From: Mactromeris polynyma
Lineage: Eukaryota; Mollusca; Bivalvia; Venerida; Mactridae
Assembly (NCBI GenBank): GCA_032209605.1
Contig: JASFXZ010000038.1
Span: 1,240,001-1,304,000, forward strand
Length of the DNA: 64,000 nucleotides
Reading direction: 5' to 3'
The translations under genes and the position numbers were made by a program. The notes below the pieces were generated by a model. It worked only from the letters and a program-made list of their open reading frames with translations. It searched no databases and was not told where the DNA came from. Below, piece by piece: positions 9,546 to 23,010 of the stretch (position 1 is its first letter; each line of letters starts with the position of its first letter).

Positions 9546-12500
9546 ATGACTTCTCTTACTGGAAAAAATGGATTATTTTACGTCGCATTTCTGGTAAGTC
9601 TGGCTGTGAACTATGACAATTTTCAATTTAAGTACATACGTACCGAAATAGTGAAGCTATGTCAGAATTCAACAAGCTATTAGGCGAATTGGCTCTTACA
9701 AAATAGGTATTATTGACCAGTCTGATTTGAGACTGTTTCATCAGTTAATTAACCGAACAGGTTGAATGTTGAAATTTCGGCATATGTACATAATTTTTGA
9801 AATAATCATATTATGTTCCACTATTAATTTTAGCAAATCGCAGTGTTTTCTACCCACAACCTCCTTTGATATTTCAAATTATATTTCAGGTGTTGATAGG
9901 GTTGTCATCCGGTGAATCCACGATAAATTCGATGACCACGGAAAATTCGATAGATTCTAAGCAACAAGAAGCAAGTAGAGACCCATGGTGGTTGTTTGAC
10001 AACACAAGCGAACGTAAGACCACAGAAGACATTGATGCTAAACCCGCTCCATCAGAAATACCTGAAGCGGTTGATAATAATTTAAGTCAAGTTACAGAAG
10101 GTCTTCCTCTCAATATCGACCATTACGGCGAACACAAAGACGTTGCTTCAGACAGAGAAAACATGGTGGTTGATACAACCTCTCCAAAAAATGATTATGA
10201 ACATAAACAAACAGCAACCGTCTTGACGAGTCAGCCGTTCGTTGACAGAATAGTATCTAAAGGTCCAGAAACCACAAAGGACGAATCAACGGATAGTCTC
10301 AATATTGACACTTTGCCTAAAAACATTGGTCTCCCAGGTGAATACACATTGTTTGAATATGTTTCTTTTTACATTGTTTTACTCTTATACTTGCTTTAAA
10401 ATTTTGTCTCTTTAGTAAGGTACTAGTACTTGCCATTCGATAGAGTTTTTGTGTATTCTCTTGCTTTTACCATATGGTTTGTTTCTGCCTATTCATTTAG
10501 TCATTTGATATTTAAATATGGGAATTTTGCAATATAACAGTTAAGTGCGAGGTAGACTTATCGTTAAACGGTTATATATCCCCAGTATTTATATTGACAC
10601 TTCCAGACTGCGAGGTTGTTGCGTTGCCAAGTTTCTCTTCATTGTTGGACCGTCTCTTGTTGTTGCCTATACCCCGTTTTTGTCATTGCATACCCCTCTT
10701 CAGTTTTACTTCTCAGCCTAGGGATCTGTGCAGGGAGTACAAGTGTTGTGAATGTGGCCTTCCGTGTGCTACCCTGTTTCTTCTTTATGATCTGACATTA
10801 TATAAATATAACATAGCATTGTATGGGACAGTAATATTGTCAACCTGCGGAAATATAAAATAATGGAGTATAAATATAATGCTACAGTCGACTCCCGTTA
10901 TGTCGATTGTTTCGGGACCGTACAATTTAATTAGTCTTAACATCCGTGCTGGATTAGTTACTGTATGTCTGTTGATATGTACGTGATGGTTGGTTGTTTT
11001 TAATGATTAGTTACTGCCTACTTAGTCAATTTATGTATATATGTTGGAAATCAATGACCATATAGCGATAAGGTGTGAGGTTAGCTAGCTGTTAAATCGA
11101 TTTAAACCCCCAGCATTTTATGCTGACAGTTCCAAGGCTGTAATTCGCTATATGATTGTTGTTTCTGTTTATGTTATGAATGTGTTTTGTATTTCCCTTT
11201 CTCCTATGCAATTCTGTCACTTTATACAGTGTTCAGATTGTTTCCTGCCCATTTTTGGCCTATTAAGGCCAGTTGTCTTGACTTGTCCTGTGATCTTTTC
11301 CATCCATTAATTCCCACCTTCCCTTACTGTCCACTTTGATTCTCCTAGTTATTTCTTGTGGTCTGCTGGGCCATTCCTTGCCCCTCAGTTCCTTAATATG
11401 TGTACTGTTTGACCTCCTTTAGTGCCTTATGTTTTATGGATTGTTGTTTTTCCGGAGATCTGCGTGGGGAGGCATTGTCTTATGTATGTGGCTTTCCCTG
11501 TAGTTACGTATTCTCTCTCTTTTAACGAAACGTCCACTTAATAAATACTTGATAAATCATTATCTAAAAACAAAAATTCGTCTTAACCGATATAATTTCC
11601 CATTAACAAAGAAGGAAAAACTCGGCACTTATGAAAAATTACGAGGAAAATTCGTCTTAAGCGAGTTCGACATAACGAGAGTCGACTGTATTTATGTTAT
11701 TAATATTGTTGCAAGCCGCGTATATCTACCTTCATATAATACGCATTTTATTTATTCTGTACAGATGACATTCCTTCTTATGATGATGTTAGTTGTTGCT
11801 TCGATGTATGAGATTTTAACTTTATTTTATACCTATAAAAGCAGTATTTTTCAGACCCAATAGATAACTACGCAAACCAGATTGATTTCTACTCGCCTGA
11901 AGTGTTTGGTATACGGGAACAGGTTATTGATATGATTCATGACGCATTATCATATGGCAGATATTTCTCACCCGTAGAAGCGTTAAATGTTCTTCCGGTG
12001 TCGGCAAGATTTCAAGTTAATGGAGATGGGTGAGATTGAATGTTTTCCTGATTAATAAATTATGGTTAAAAGGGCTTACCCGCCATTTCGTATTTTGAGA
12101 ATCTGCTCGTCGTCATGACAAAGTGATCTGCAACGATGAATTTGATTTTGATAGGTTTATATTGAATTTTGTTAACCATACATTTTATAAATAACAGAAG
12201 ATCATTCATTTAACGTTTTTTGAAACTGTGTTGAAAAAGTACTGGTAGGTTACCAGCATATATGCAGATAGAAATAAGTGACAAATTGTAGGCTTATTCC
12301 CATAGATCTTCATCTGAGTCATGAATTTTCTTTTTTTTCACTGACACAAGTGCGGATGGAAAACCTTTAACCAGGAGGGAGATAATTACATACCAGTAAC
12401 ATCATTATATAATATATTTCTGTTCCTTCTTTGTCGCCTTCTTCTTCGAAGTAAAACCGGTATCTTGAGTAGATCGTTGAAGATACTTCGCATGGCGCAA

Positions 12501-14578
12501 TGCAACAAAAAAAGTCTAGTCCCGTGAAAATGTATGAGTTACGTATTGAAGAGTGAAGATATTTACTTTTACATTCATATTTATATGTAAAACCATTGAT
12601 CGTATCAGGAAGTTACCAAGTAACGGAAGTGACCTTTTTTCTTGATTCGTTATGACTAGATTCCATGCTGCGCACCTTGAACGTTAATTCATAACTCGTT
12701 GCGAAATGACGTTACATCGAATCACAAAGCACATGGCATAGAATTTAGTCATTGCGAAGCATGGAATGAGGTTTCCCCATAATCTACTCATCTTCTTTAT
12801 TTCTCAGGGACAAACTGACCTCGGTTACTTACGTAGTAAGCCATAATGGACAATTCGTACACAGTGAAACAGTTACAACCATTATGAACAGACCGGAAGT
12901 TAAGAAACATCTTCACAAACATTTGGCCAGCAAGGGTTTAAGAGTATACAAATTAAAACCCTTTGAGGTGAGATTCCATATCAATATATTAATACGCACT
13001 ACTGATTATTGCGCTTGGCAACCTCTCAAGAATGGGCCCTCTCTTAAGCAAATACCTCTCTTGAGCAATATCATTTTTCACTGTACACTGGTAGGAGAAC
13101 ATTCGACCACAATCCGTAATGTTTTGGGGATGGATTAGGGTGCGCTTCCACAAAGTGGATTATCGGCGATTGTTCAGGAAAATGGGAGACTTCTTTTTGA
13201 AAAATATTTTATGACAACTAGCGATACAATCGGGTACGATGTGGCCATCTATCATTTCCACAGAGATCCGTTAACAATGAAATAAAACGCAAATATACCG
13301 AATCGATGTGTTTTTCGTCCTATATAACACATTGAGATTCGTTGCGCGCACTTGTCGATAACGTACATTACCTTCCCCTGGTACCATTAACTGTGTGCCT
13401 ATGTCGCCTTAAACATACCTCCTATCTACACAATCTGCATTCATAGTATTCAATAGAGTTTTTGTTGTTGGTTCTACATCATAAATATACTATTCCGGCT
13501 AGTGAAAGTCTGTTTTTTCTGCGATATACACACAATTATGATTAAATCTGTTTTCAGACATCATGGACACATGACCATATTGTAGCAATTGTCGTACCTT
13601 CGTGTGTATGCTTTGTTATCATACTGTTTATCATCGTATTCTCCATAAGAAGAAGGTAAGCTTTCATACAGCAATAACATTGGTGATTATAACATTTGTT
13701 TATCTTGTTGTTGGACACAAAATCAGAGCATGCCAAAAATAAAGCGGGTATGATACGGTGTCCCAACAACAACGGGATTCCTGCGCAAACAGTGGGGCGA
13801 TTCCATTTTATGTAAACTGACAAAACAGTACTTTACACATGTTTTAGTTGACTAATAAACATGGTGGAAAGGATTAGCTTGTAGAGCGGCATATCTAAGC
13901 ATTAGGCTGTGAGTACAGAACATAAAACATAAATAAATCTTTGGACTATATTGATACATATTTATTGTAAAGAATATCTTGCACATTTTAAGATTTGTGC
14001 TGAGTCATCCAAATTATATTTATAATCATATTTGTAAATAACAAGTTATTGTTTGGGTACAGTATACTTCCTCGTCTGTCTGCTTGATATTTGCTTGTTT
14101 TGAAACACTTTGTCCAAAACATATTGTATCATAAGTATCATAAACCGTCTTTTCCCAATATGTTTGATTAAAGAGGCGTTCACTTAAAAATAAGACGCGT
14201 TAAGGGTGCTCTGTTGTGTAGCTTTTTGTCATCGTTTCTATATTGTTTTCCCCCTCCCTGCATGTACTCTTGTCCGTTTGTTTTGTGTCCCTCAATGTAT
14301 GCGCTCTCCCTTTGCATAGATATGTCTATTGAAGTTCTGACTTATGAATATGACCCTCCCTGTTCCACCTTTTTTCGCTTTCAAAAAGAAACATTTCTTA
14401 CTAAATAACCGTTATTAAACATTTCAGGTCAGTGAATTCAAAACAAGAGAAGAAAAAGAGCCCAAAATTCACAACCCCAGGAAGTGAAAAATGTGGTCCA
14501 CCCCCAGCGTACGATACTGTATATGGTATTAATAACCCAGCATATGATTGTGAAAGTGCTGGCCATGCCATGCCATAG
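9546..14578 (+). CDS. Single-pass membrane protein with PPxY/NPxY tail, six exons
   Basis: Exons 9546-9593, 9890-10337, 11855-12029, 12808-12967, 13558-13655 and 14428-14578 all have GT-AG borders and join in frame to 1,080 nt (359 aa plus stop). Residues 1 to about 26 form a signal peptide completed across the first intron. Residues 27-165 are acidic, Ser/Thr-rich and probably unstructured. Residues 166-277 form a compact domain (FGIREQVIDMIH, VTYVVSHNGQFV, IMNRPEVKKHL) that could be SEA-like or resemble the membrane-proximal part of KIAA1549-type proteins; this is a weak guess. A membrane span lies at about 285-307, followed by RRR. The cytoplasmic tail carries PPAY (335-338), a possible WW-domain ligand, and NPAY (346-349), a possible PTB or endocytic signal. 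Exon structure is confident; function is unknown. Confidence 0.82.
10540..11560 (+). repeat. Dispersed repeat family, plus orientation
   Basis: Reverse-complement counterpart of 1908-3130, sharing GTTAAATCGATTTAAACCCC, GGCCATTCCTTGC and a GGATTGTTGTTTTTCC segment in the same order. A second, more diverged start (CCCCAGTATTTATATTGACA) near 10570 suggests a partial tandem copy. It lies in intron 2 of the membrane-protein gene and largely inside the element at 10883-11690. Confidence 0.6.
10883..11690. mobile_element. pogo/Tigger-like non-autonomous transposon
   Basis: The termini are inverted. The left end is TACAGTCGACTCCCGTTATG and the right end, reverse complemented, is TACAGTCGACTCTCGTTATG, both continuing into TCGA. 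The flanking TA at each end fits the TA target duplication of Tc1/mariner/pogo elements, and CAGT-type ends fit pogo/Tigger. It is 808 bp long with no transposase reading frame, so it is non-autonomous. It sits in an intron in the sense direction. Confidence 0.7.
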
Positions 14579-14698
14579 TGCAATAAGAAGAATGGCTTTG
14601 ACTTAAAACAAAGTCTTGTTAAAACAGTATTATATAATACCTATTGGTTGTGTTAGATAATTGAGTGTGATTTGATTGATTGTAAAACTGCCTTTCTT

Positions 14699-14704
14699 AA
14701 TAAA
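14699..14704 (+). terminator. Poly(A) signal of the membrane-protein gene
   Basis: AATAAA lies 121 bp after the stop codon, and a second AATAAA follows near 14720. This supports 14576-14578 as the true end of the gene. Confidence 0.65.
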
Positions 14705-14739
14705 ATGTTATTTACCGCAAATAAATGAAATTGTGTATC

Positions 14740-16850
14740 GTAGTTTTCTAGAGGTGAAATACCATCCTACTTCAAAATCAATGAAGCAAAACATCGTAGA
14801 TATATACACTATGTACTCCTAAGTCGGTATATTTTCAAAACCTTAAATATAGAAGTCAAGCATGACAAGACATATAATGCACACCGACCAGGCCCGTAGC
14901 TGGGCATACGCACGTACACCCGTGCGTATCATCATTTTCAAAAGTCGAAAAACTAAAAACTTTAAATCAGCATTAAAAATCGAAGGCTGAGGGGGATGAA
15001 GGGTTACAGCGCAGCTATTGAACTATACGTACATACATTGACATTAACCAAGTACATACAACATCGCCATTATCATGTCCAACTTTCTGGCTCATTGCAA
15101 ATTCCCCAGATCTGATCGATTTCGACTCCATGCTATAAACAATTATATATATACGATACTTTAACGTCTCATGGTCATTATCGTTCGAGACTTAATTAGC
15201 CACCCACTGTGATTTAACATAATGCAATATACATTGGTGATACTTATTGTAGCCTCTTTCGAAAAAGATATATTGATTTATGCACCATAAAACTTTGCCT
15301 TGCATTTTGTTTCGGCAAGTTAGGCTGTATAATGGTAGCTACTAAGCTTTCTAGAATCGCAAACATACATTAGTCTCTTTTCAACAGAAATTATAATGAC
15401 ACTGACCAATACAACTACTTATTGTGTCTATTACATTTAAAACCATGATCTTGTATTTTTGACGATGGAATGCAATTATTTTTACCATCATCATATGTCA
15501 CTGTGACTGAGAACATGGGACCAAATGAGCAAAATTGTTTTTTGTTTTGTTTTTTGCATATTTTCAAAGAAGAATATCTTAAACGCATGCCAACAATATT
15601 TGGGAGTTCAATCTTCATCCTTTCTTAATAATAATGTTTTTGTAGCAAAGGGGTGAGAGCTTTAACAACACTAATTCATTTAAAAACCTGTTTTTATTAT
15701 AGTTTTCATATGTAACAAACTATACTTCCTGACCTACATGAACTAATTCATAGTTATGTCTAGTGTCCCCATCTTAACAATATAAATCAATAAGACTAAA
15801 ACTCTTCTAAAAAAACAAAAACATGGTTGCTATGGTGACAATTAATTAGAATTAAGAGTAGAAACCTTGATTCTGATTGAAAATTTATAAACATAACATT
15901 GATAAACACTACAGTCACTTTATTATTTCATACAACATAAACTAATACAACAAATTGAGGACTGTTTCAATTATTTGTTGATATTAACCATATCAAATGA
16001 AAATGAATACATGGACATAAAAATGCATTTTCAGTCAGCAAATTATTTGATTTTACAGGGAAAGCAACTGCTACAGCCAACATTGAATTATATTTTTGCC
16101 AGACCAAGATAATTTAAATGAAATAATACCCCCTACCTATACAATAAAATGCTAGTAGATCCTACCCTCCCATGCATATTTTCCTGGAACAGCCTCAAGT
16201 GGAAAATATGGATATTAACTATGCAAGGGAATATTCGATTGTTTTGCTAATAAGTTAACCGAAAATTCTATTGAACAGTTAACCGGTTAATCGAACGAGA
16301 ACAAAAACGTTGTTCGTTAAATAAAATTTTATACACAAATGATACATATACACGTACCTAGGAACAAATGCATGTATACTTTTATATACATATGCGAATT
16401 GTTTCTCACACGTAATCAAATGTGCATTTCAATGAGTCGTTTATGTAAATGTTGTTGAAAATAATGCAAATTACTGACATCTGCCAATGCGAATATGCCA
16501 GCTGTTACGAATACATAATCGATTATTCCTTCTTAATGAGTTGTTCATGTAAATTAATTTTAATTGAGTATACATTTATAAAACATGTACATGCCGTATG
16601 TCAACGTGGTTTGCAATAGTCAAAGGCAATATTACGACATACTATAACATTTTGCGATTAAAGTCAACTAGTAAGTCTATACACACGAAAGTTACCTTTA
16701 ACAGATTTCGATTTATCGCGGTTTGACGATATTTTCCTTCTATAATTCTATAGGAAGTTGGTCGGACCGCAGTGACACGAAAGTTGGGTATATATGCTTG
16801 TGGAATTTAAGTTTAGTAACCTAGCCTTTTATGGATTGTGAAACAAGTTC
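14740..16850. other. Intergenic, no gene seen
   Basis: AT-rich sequence between two convergent genes. Bases 14888-14950 (GGCCCGTAGCTGGGCATACG) look like the end of an interspersed repeat; a related GCCGTAGCTGGG-type end occurs in reverse near 18718-18735. No exon is supported. Confidence 0.5.
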
Positions 16851-16854
16851 TTAC

Positions 16855-17032
16855 AACTTATGTTTATCACTCTCAATAACTGCTTCTTGGGTTGTTTACC
16901 AGCACTCGCGCCAAATTCAGGCATTGTGAAGTTCTTGGTCAAAACCCAACGTTGGGGCTTGAACTCACGACCTTCGAATCAGGAGTCAGGCCCTCTACCT
17001 TTCTAACCACTACGCTTCCCTTTTGTGAAGTC
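16855..17032 (-). mobile_element. tRNA-derived SINE
   Basis: Read on the minus strand it begins with a tRNA-like head: an A-box-like AGCGTAGTGGTTAGAAAGGT, and a B-box-like GGTCGTGAGTTCAAGCCCC near 16955. A conserved central block (AGTGCTGGTAAACAACCCAA then GAAGCAGTTATTGAGAG) follows. The same central block recurs at 20075, 24705, 27225, 29745 and 61075. Confidence 0.72.
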
Positions 17033-17154
17033 GTATGCTGACATACCGTTTTATTGTTACATTACAACCGGACTTTTAGATAAGTTTTTTTTGCGTCAAT
17101 GAAGAAACTTTACCACCCACCGTACTGATTGTGACTCGTTGCAACAGCTTCAAA

Positions 17155-17906
17155 ATGTTGTCTGCCACAAATGTAGCAGTCAGATACCCAGCGTGGCAAT
17201 TGCGTGATTGGAAAGCATTTCTGGCACCAATCTTCAAACCAATTCGTGGAATAAGGTACTTATAGGTTATTTGTTTTTACCATTGGGATTGCGATGATTA
17301 TGAAGTCATAATGAATAATAAAGCATGCTTGAGTAAAAGCCTTAATTCATAAGAATATCCCGTCTTCCGATTCAAAATAAAGCAAATATTAAACAGTGTG
17401 TATTAGAAATATATTGCTTGAATTTCTTACATTTGAGATATAGATACACTTCCACTGAACAACATATGTTTTCGAGAAATATAAACGATACAAAATACAA
17501 AAAATATGGTTCTAGTTAACAATGTAATTACACTTAGTTCTGATAATTCTGTGTGTTAATAAGTGTTCTCATCAAGTTGATATCGTATTTGTAAGAATAT
17601 CAGTTTCAAAATTAAACAACTGTTAGAACTGTGTCTATATTTGTCAAATTGTTTGTTAAAATGTCAATCAACACATAACAATTGATTACGATTTAATTAT
17701 ATTTTATATTTATAATTGTCTAATTCTCTTCTTGTGACATTGTATTAACAGGAAAATATGAGTACTTCAGGATGTCATCAGATGAACCAGGGAGTGTAAC
17801 CGTAAAAGAAAACTGTAGTTCCTGTGAAACAACAATTAACATCCTTCGGTGTCGAGACTACAGCTTCACACAAGATGTACTCCCACTAGCTATTCAACCA
17901 CATTGA
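17155..17906 (+). CDS. Possible two-exon gene, weak
   Basis: Exon 17155-17255 starts with ATG and reads MLSATNVAVRYPAWQLRDWK onward to a GT donor. The AG acceptor at 17769-17770 joins it in frame to 17771-17906, giving 78 residues with CSSC and RCRDYS stretches and a TGA stop. The stronger-looking acceptor at 17750-17751 would give an immediate stop. Neither half is recognised. It could be a decayed exon pair or chance. It lies just downstream of a SINE. Confidence 0.18.
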
Positions 17907-20070
17907 CTAAGCCAGGAACGAAAGGAGTACTTGTACAAAGTTGTAAGACCGTATGTGCGACCTACGTATCAGGACATCACTTGTCCAGCTCCAACAATCC
18001 AGTGACTGTTGTATTTTGTTTGTCTATGATTTTGTAATTTTCTCGTAATAGTAAGTACGTGTACAGTAGTAATAAATAAACATGTGTACATTGTTTGATT
18101 TTCTTTCACTTATTTCCTTATTGTGGATTAAATACACCTTTAAATTACTATCACTGAATACTATCCTGAACAAAATAAGTATAAAAACAAAAGCTATAAA
18201 GCCATACATCCAAAGGTATATAAAAATGATCTGTTAAAACATGGGTGAAATGAAATGGCCAAAAACCCCACTTCCGTCATAGAACATTCAATGATGTTCA
18301 GATGTCGTCGCCAAACCAAAATGACGTTGCTGTGAGCATGACACGTGTTGTCTTTAAAACAATGAAGTAGTATAGAGTCATACGGTTTTTATTTTTAAGG
18401 TTTTTAATGTCTGAGCCAACAGAAATTGTGAAAACCTGAAAAACCGTTTATCGGATAAATAGATCTAAGATAGCCCGAGGCTACATGTTAATGTGTTATA
18501 CCAGTTATCAATCGGTGATCATCGGAAAAATTTACGATCACTTACGAAAACTACCGATAGATAAATTGACTGCTGACCAAAAGCCCCATCGATATCGATC
18601 TGCATCGACTGGATTTATCTGATAAGCGATATTGTTGGGTATGGTACCCACGCTGTACAAACGAGGGGGACACCCCCTCCTTGTACCTCCCCCAGTCGTA
18701 CGTATCATTTAAAACAGCCCAGCTACGGCCCTGTCGACACACCAAAAGCAAAATGAGACCTGAGAAATACACATAGGTGTTAACAATAGTAACGGCAAAA
18801 GGAACACAGGACACAAACATCAACGAGGGGTTTATTGCCTTGGAACAGTCAGTAGCTAAAACTCAACAGACAGTTTTCTGGTGTAAGGGTAAGAACATCC
18901 CCAGACAGATATAGGCAACATAAAAAGGCAGGAAGCACACCAATGGAGCGGACACAAAAACAATTACCAACATGAACATGTAATAACATAAAGCTGAATG
19001 ACAAATCAGACAGCAAAAAGGCATAACCTTGTAAAAACAACAGTTCACAAATACAGTCCAACTTCGCTGTTTCATAGGTATGTTTACATAGACAATGGTT
19101 TACCGAGGGTGCATTTAATAATGTCTTTACAGAATCTTCATGAAATATCACTAACGTAGCGAATGATACGCAGTAGTTTAGACGTAGTTGCTATACTATG
19201 GCCTTTACCTTTATCAGAGTGAAGTGGCTGTCGCAATAATGCACAGGCGTTATTACTGGTGTTAAGATAAATCTCTGTCGAAGATTGGACTCTATTTTAA
19301 TTATCTTATGCTGAAAAACTATTCTCATAAATGATAACTATATGCAAGCCCTATCTTAGGTATATATAGTCCCCAACTATAATGTGATTCTTGCGCCAAC
19401 AGTAGGCAACTTCCATTTACTGCAAACTGGTAAAAAACAGGACTTTGAAAGAGTTGTATTTGACCAATGAAAGTGGTGCACAGGAGTAGTGTGTAAAGGG
19501 ACATAGCTCAGCATTGTGCTATACCTACTGAAAATGAAAAATATCAATTCATATTTATCTTACAGAAATCTCGCATATTCATTTTGTCAGCTGTTTTCAG
19601 TATGATATAAACCATAACACTTTATAATTTGCTGAAGACAACGTTCATAATACATAACAAAGAATTTCAATATCATAAAAATATTTATTCAATTACATGT
19701 ACAACATTAATTGTGCTATAATTTCATAAATTAGATTGTAATATATAAGTTAAGCCCATGTACCATGTTGAGCACATCCTGATACATAACAGATATGAGT
19801 GTCATGTGTATATGCATATAAAATAGAATGCCAAGTACTGGCAAAATACCATTCACAACCATTCAAATTCACAAAACCATCACACCTAAGACAAGAGCAC
19901 TCATATTGCTGACCTGTTTTTGTTTCAATATTCAGTTAGCTATTGTATCACATATAAACTATAAGGGAAGAGGTTCAGAGTTACCAGTGAAAATGCCTAA
20001 AGTAAAATTGGAAGTATGGTTCAGTTTGCACTAGTTTATCTTACATTGTTATTGAAATAAAAACTAACAA
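17907..20070. other. Intergenic repeats
   Basis: No exon is supported. Bases 18640-19140 appear to be an interspersed repeat read on the minus strand, ending in a CAGGGCCGTAGCTGGGCTGT segment. Three overlapping minus ORFs of 70-100 codons there lack protein-like features. Confidence 0.45.
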
Positions 20071-20074
20071 CTTA

Positions 20075-20238
20075 TGCCTATTACTCTCGATGACAGCTTC
20101 CTGGGTCACTAACCAGTACAATACTGAAGTTGAATTCAGGGATTGCGATATTCATGATCAAATCCCCCTCAAAGTGACGCTCTAACTCACAACCTTCATA
20201 TCAGAAGTTGGCTGATCTAACCCACAACCAGAATGCCA
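20075..20238 (-). mobile_element. tRNA-derived SINE, degraded
   Basis: Matches the 16855 SINE in order: the tail CTTATGCCTATTACTCTCGA, central CTTCCTGGGTCACTAACCAG, a B-box relic CTAACTCACAACCTTCATAT, then an A-box relic GGCTGATCTAACCCACAACC. Confidence 0.6.
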
Positions 20239-20239
20239 C

Positions 20240-22378
20240 CCAGGGTTAGGTTTTCAATAGAAGTATCTCACATAGTTCTAGAGGAACATTCATATTACAC
20301 CTAAGGGTTCTGTACCATGGCCAAAAAAGGAAGGCGAGATCATCACTTGAACAAATTCCAACCAATAGAAGATGCTTCAAGTAAAACATGACTGACTAGC
20401 AACATGCAGTCATGGAGAAATTGTTTCAAGGAAATTTCGATTGACCGGCAGTACAACAAATGCAACATGATCCCAATATCTCACTGAGGTCCTTCGAACT
20501 GATGTAAGCCCAAAAAATCACACAAAATATATAAATCAAACAACAAAATTATAAAAAAAACGATCATAAATATATGTAAAATTATTAAGACCATTTACTG
20601 TTTACTGGTCTTGAAGATTTGGCTTATAAAATACAGAAAACCACCAAATCAGATCATTAAATTAATAATAAACAACAAACTGAAGCAGTTTAAGTGGAGA
20701 ATGTATGTCATTGTCTAACACATTATACCATCTTAAACTGATGAATATAAAAAAAATTATGGTATGTGGAGTTTAATAAAAACAATCTGCATACATAGTA
20801 AACACAGTCTTATAAAAGCACTTCAATTATTAAGTAAACAGGCATGTCATTTAAAATACATAAAATCAAAGTATATCACCAGATCCATAATGAAATCACA
20901 TAAAAATGCACTGAAAGTAAAAGATCTCCAATTAGGTTATGATATAAATACCTAATACTGTCTTGGTATTTCTGTTTCTAGCAACATGTCAATAAACATT
21001 CAGTTTACAACCTAGATATTTGATAACATAATTAATATTGTTTTAGTTAAACAGTACATAATATCAGATAGACCAACGATGACTTGATTACAGCCCTGCA
21101 TTCAGTAAAGGTGTTTGTGGCTAACATTTCGTAACGTTTGCAATTTGGTTTCCCATTTGCAGTGAATGTGATACGGTGGGTCAGGGATACAAAACATAAC
21201 AGTTTCATAGAGCTTGCAATTGTTAGCCATAACTGAGCGCAGGGCAGCATTCAACACCTTTTTAAAGCAAAATACTTGTCATCCTTTTCTTAAGATGGTT
21301 ACATTTTGAAATGCCTAAAGAGTGTACAAAACCTATACAAAGACACTATAACCATACTATACGCTCCAGAAGTAACAAGTTATACTATCCATAATAAAGT
21401 ATGCATTGCAAGATTTTAACACAATACAGAACTTCAAATTTTTACAACACAGAAAAAATACACACATAATACTGTTAAATTTGGATTAATAGTGAAAATA
21501 TCAGATCAAAGTACGATGACAGATCATTTTCTTGACATGACTAGAATGGATTTCATAAACATATCTTTGGAACAAAGTAGAAGTATTTTTGGAATTAATA
21601 AACAGTTGTAACATTGTAACAAAAAATGCTTTAATACTGAATCAATAAATTTGATTAATAATAAATGAATTCATAAAACATTGAGCAAACAATTTTCAAT
21701 TCCATTCATATAATGTATATTTATACATGTATCGATGTAAGGAGTGGGTGGTAGGCATTTATTTGCCTTTAGTCAGCAAATTAACTCCCGACACATTGGA
21801 TTGTAACAGTGAGGAGACCTCAAACTGGTAAATAGACTTGGCCAGAATTTTCATTCCAACCAGAACATCTACAACCCAGGCATTTTTGATGAAACTCCTT
21901 ACTCCAGGGATGGAATAAGCGACAACACATTTTGCTGTTCATCTAAATACCCTTGGTGTGTCTGCTGCCCATTCCTTCGGGCAAAACATTGATATATACA
22001 TTAATGGTACCCTACACATATAATAATGCACACATACAATAAAAATCAAAGAAAAAACACACAATGAATGAATAAATGCTGTTATATTGACAGCTTAGGT
22101 CCTTAAATGCATATTTCACATTATTTGTAGAGAGTGTGTAAAAATGGTAAGATATAGTAAAAAACATTAGGAGAAGAAAGATACCTTAACATATCATGTA
22201 ACATGGTAGCACAAAACGATAAATACTGGAAATTCTGAATTTCAATTATTATCATGTTATTCACAAAAAGAGGCCTACGAGTGTTTGACACTCTACTTGC
22301 TACATTGTGCACATCAACCTTTGATAAGCAAAGTCCTGGACAAGGCGATTGTTTAGGTTATTCCCAATGTATAAATCT
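20240..22378. other. Intergenic, no gene seen
   Basis: AT-rich sequence with only short, featureless ORFs and no splice-bounded exon that could be supported. Confidence 0.45.
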
Positions 22379-22379
22379 A

Positions 22380-22800
22380 AAGAAATGGATATGAAGGACC
22401 ACTAGATGATATTATATACCAAATATGAAAGCTCTGGGCCTTATGTTTTGGAAAAGATGTTCAAGTGTATTCCCAATATATAAAAAACATGTGACCCCAG
22501 AGCAAGGCCAATTTTTACCACATGGACTCTATTGGAACAATCTTTGTAGAAGCAGTGTTTCAAACCAAACATGGAAGCTCTAGGCCATATGGTTCTGGAC
22601 AAGAATATCTTTTTCAGATTTACCTATGTATTATACCAGTCTAAAGACAGCATGTGACTCCCGGGCAGGGCCAGTTTTGACTCCTTGGACAGCCTGTGAA
22701 CAATCTTGGTAGAGGACCAACTAACAATGTTACATACTAAATATGAAATCACGTGCCCTTATGGTTCTGGACAAGAAGCTCTCTTGCCTTTGACCAGTTG
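22380..22800. repeat. Diverged tandem interspersed repeat, about 170-bp unit
   Basis: Three imperfect copies of a unit containing ACCAAATATGAAAGCTCTGG, GGTTCTGGACAAGAA-like and CATGTGACTCCCGGGCAGGG-like motifs (about 22415, 22570 and 22735). I recall similar motifs as interspersed repeats in bivalve genomes, but this was not checked here. Confidence 0.6.
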
Positions 22801-23010
22801 AGCTAAAATCAAAAAGAGAATTTCTTTCTATGTCAAAGTGATTTGAAAATTTAAACCATAAAATAGGGCAACTCTCAATCTGCATGAATGTATTACTGTA
22901 CAAGGACCAATCACATCATATAAAAATATTAAAACTCAATTACCTTGACATAATTATAGAGACAAAAAGCATAACATACATAATAATATTCATTCATAAC
23001 AAAAACAAAA

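Noticed and set aside
18849..19151. Overlapping 70-100 codon minus ORFs
   Set aside because: They lie in a dispersed repeat, and the Cys/Leu-rich translations have no conserved pattern.
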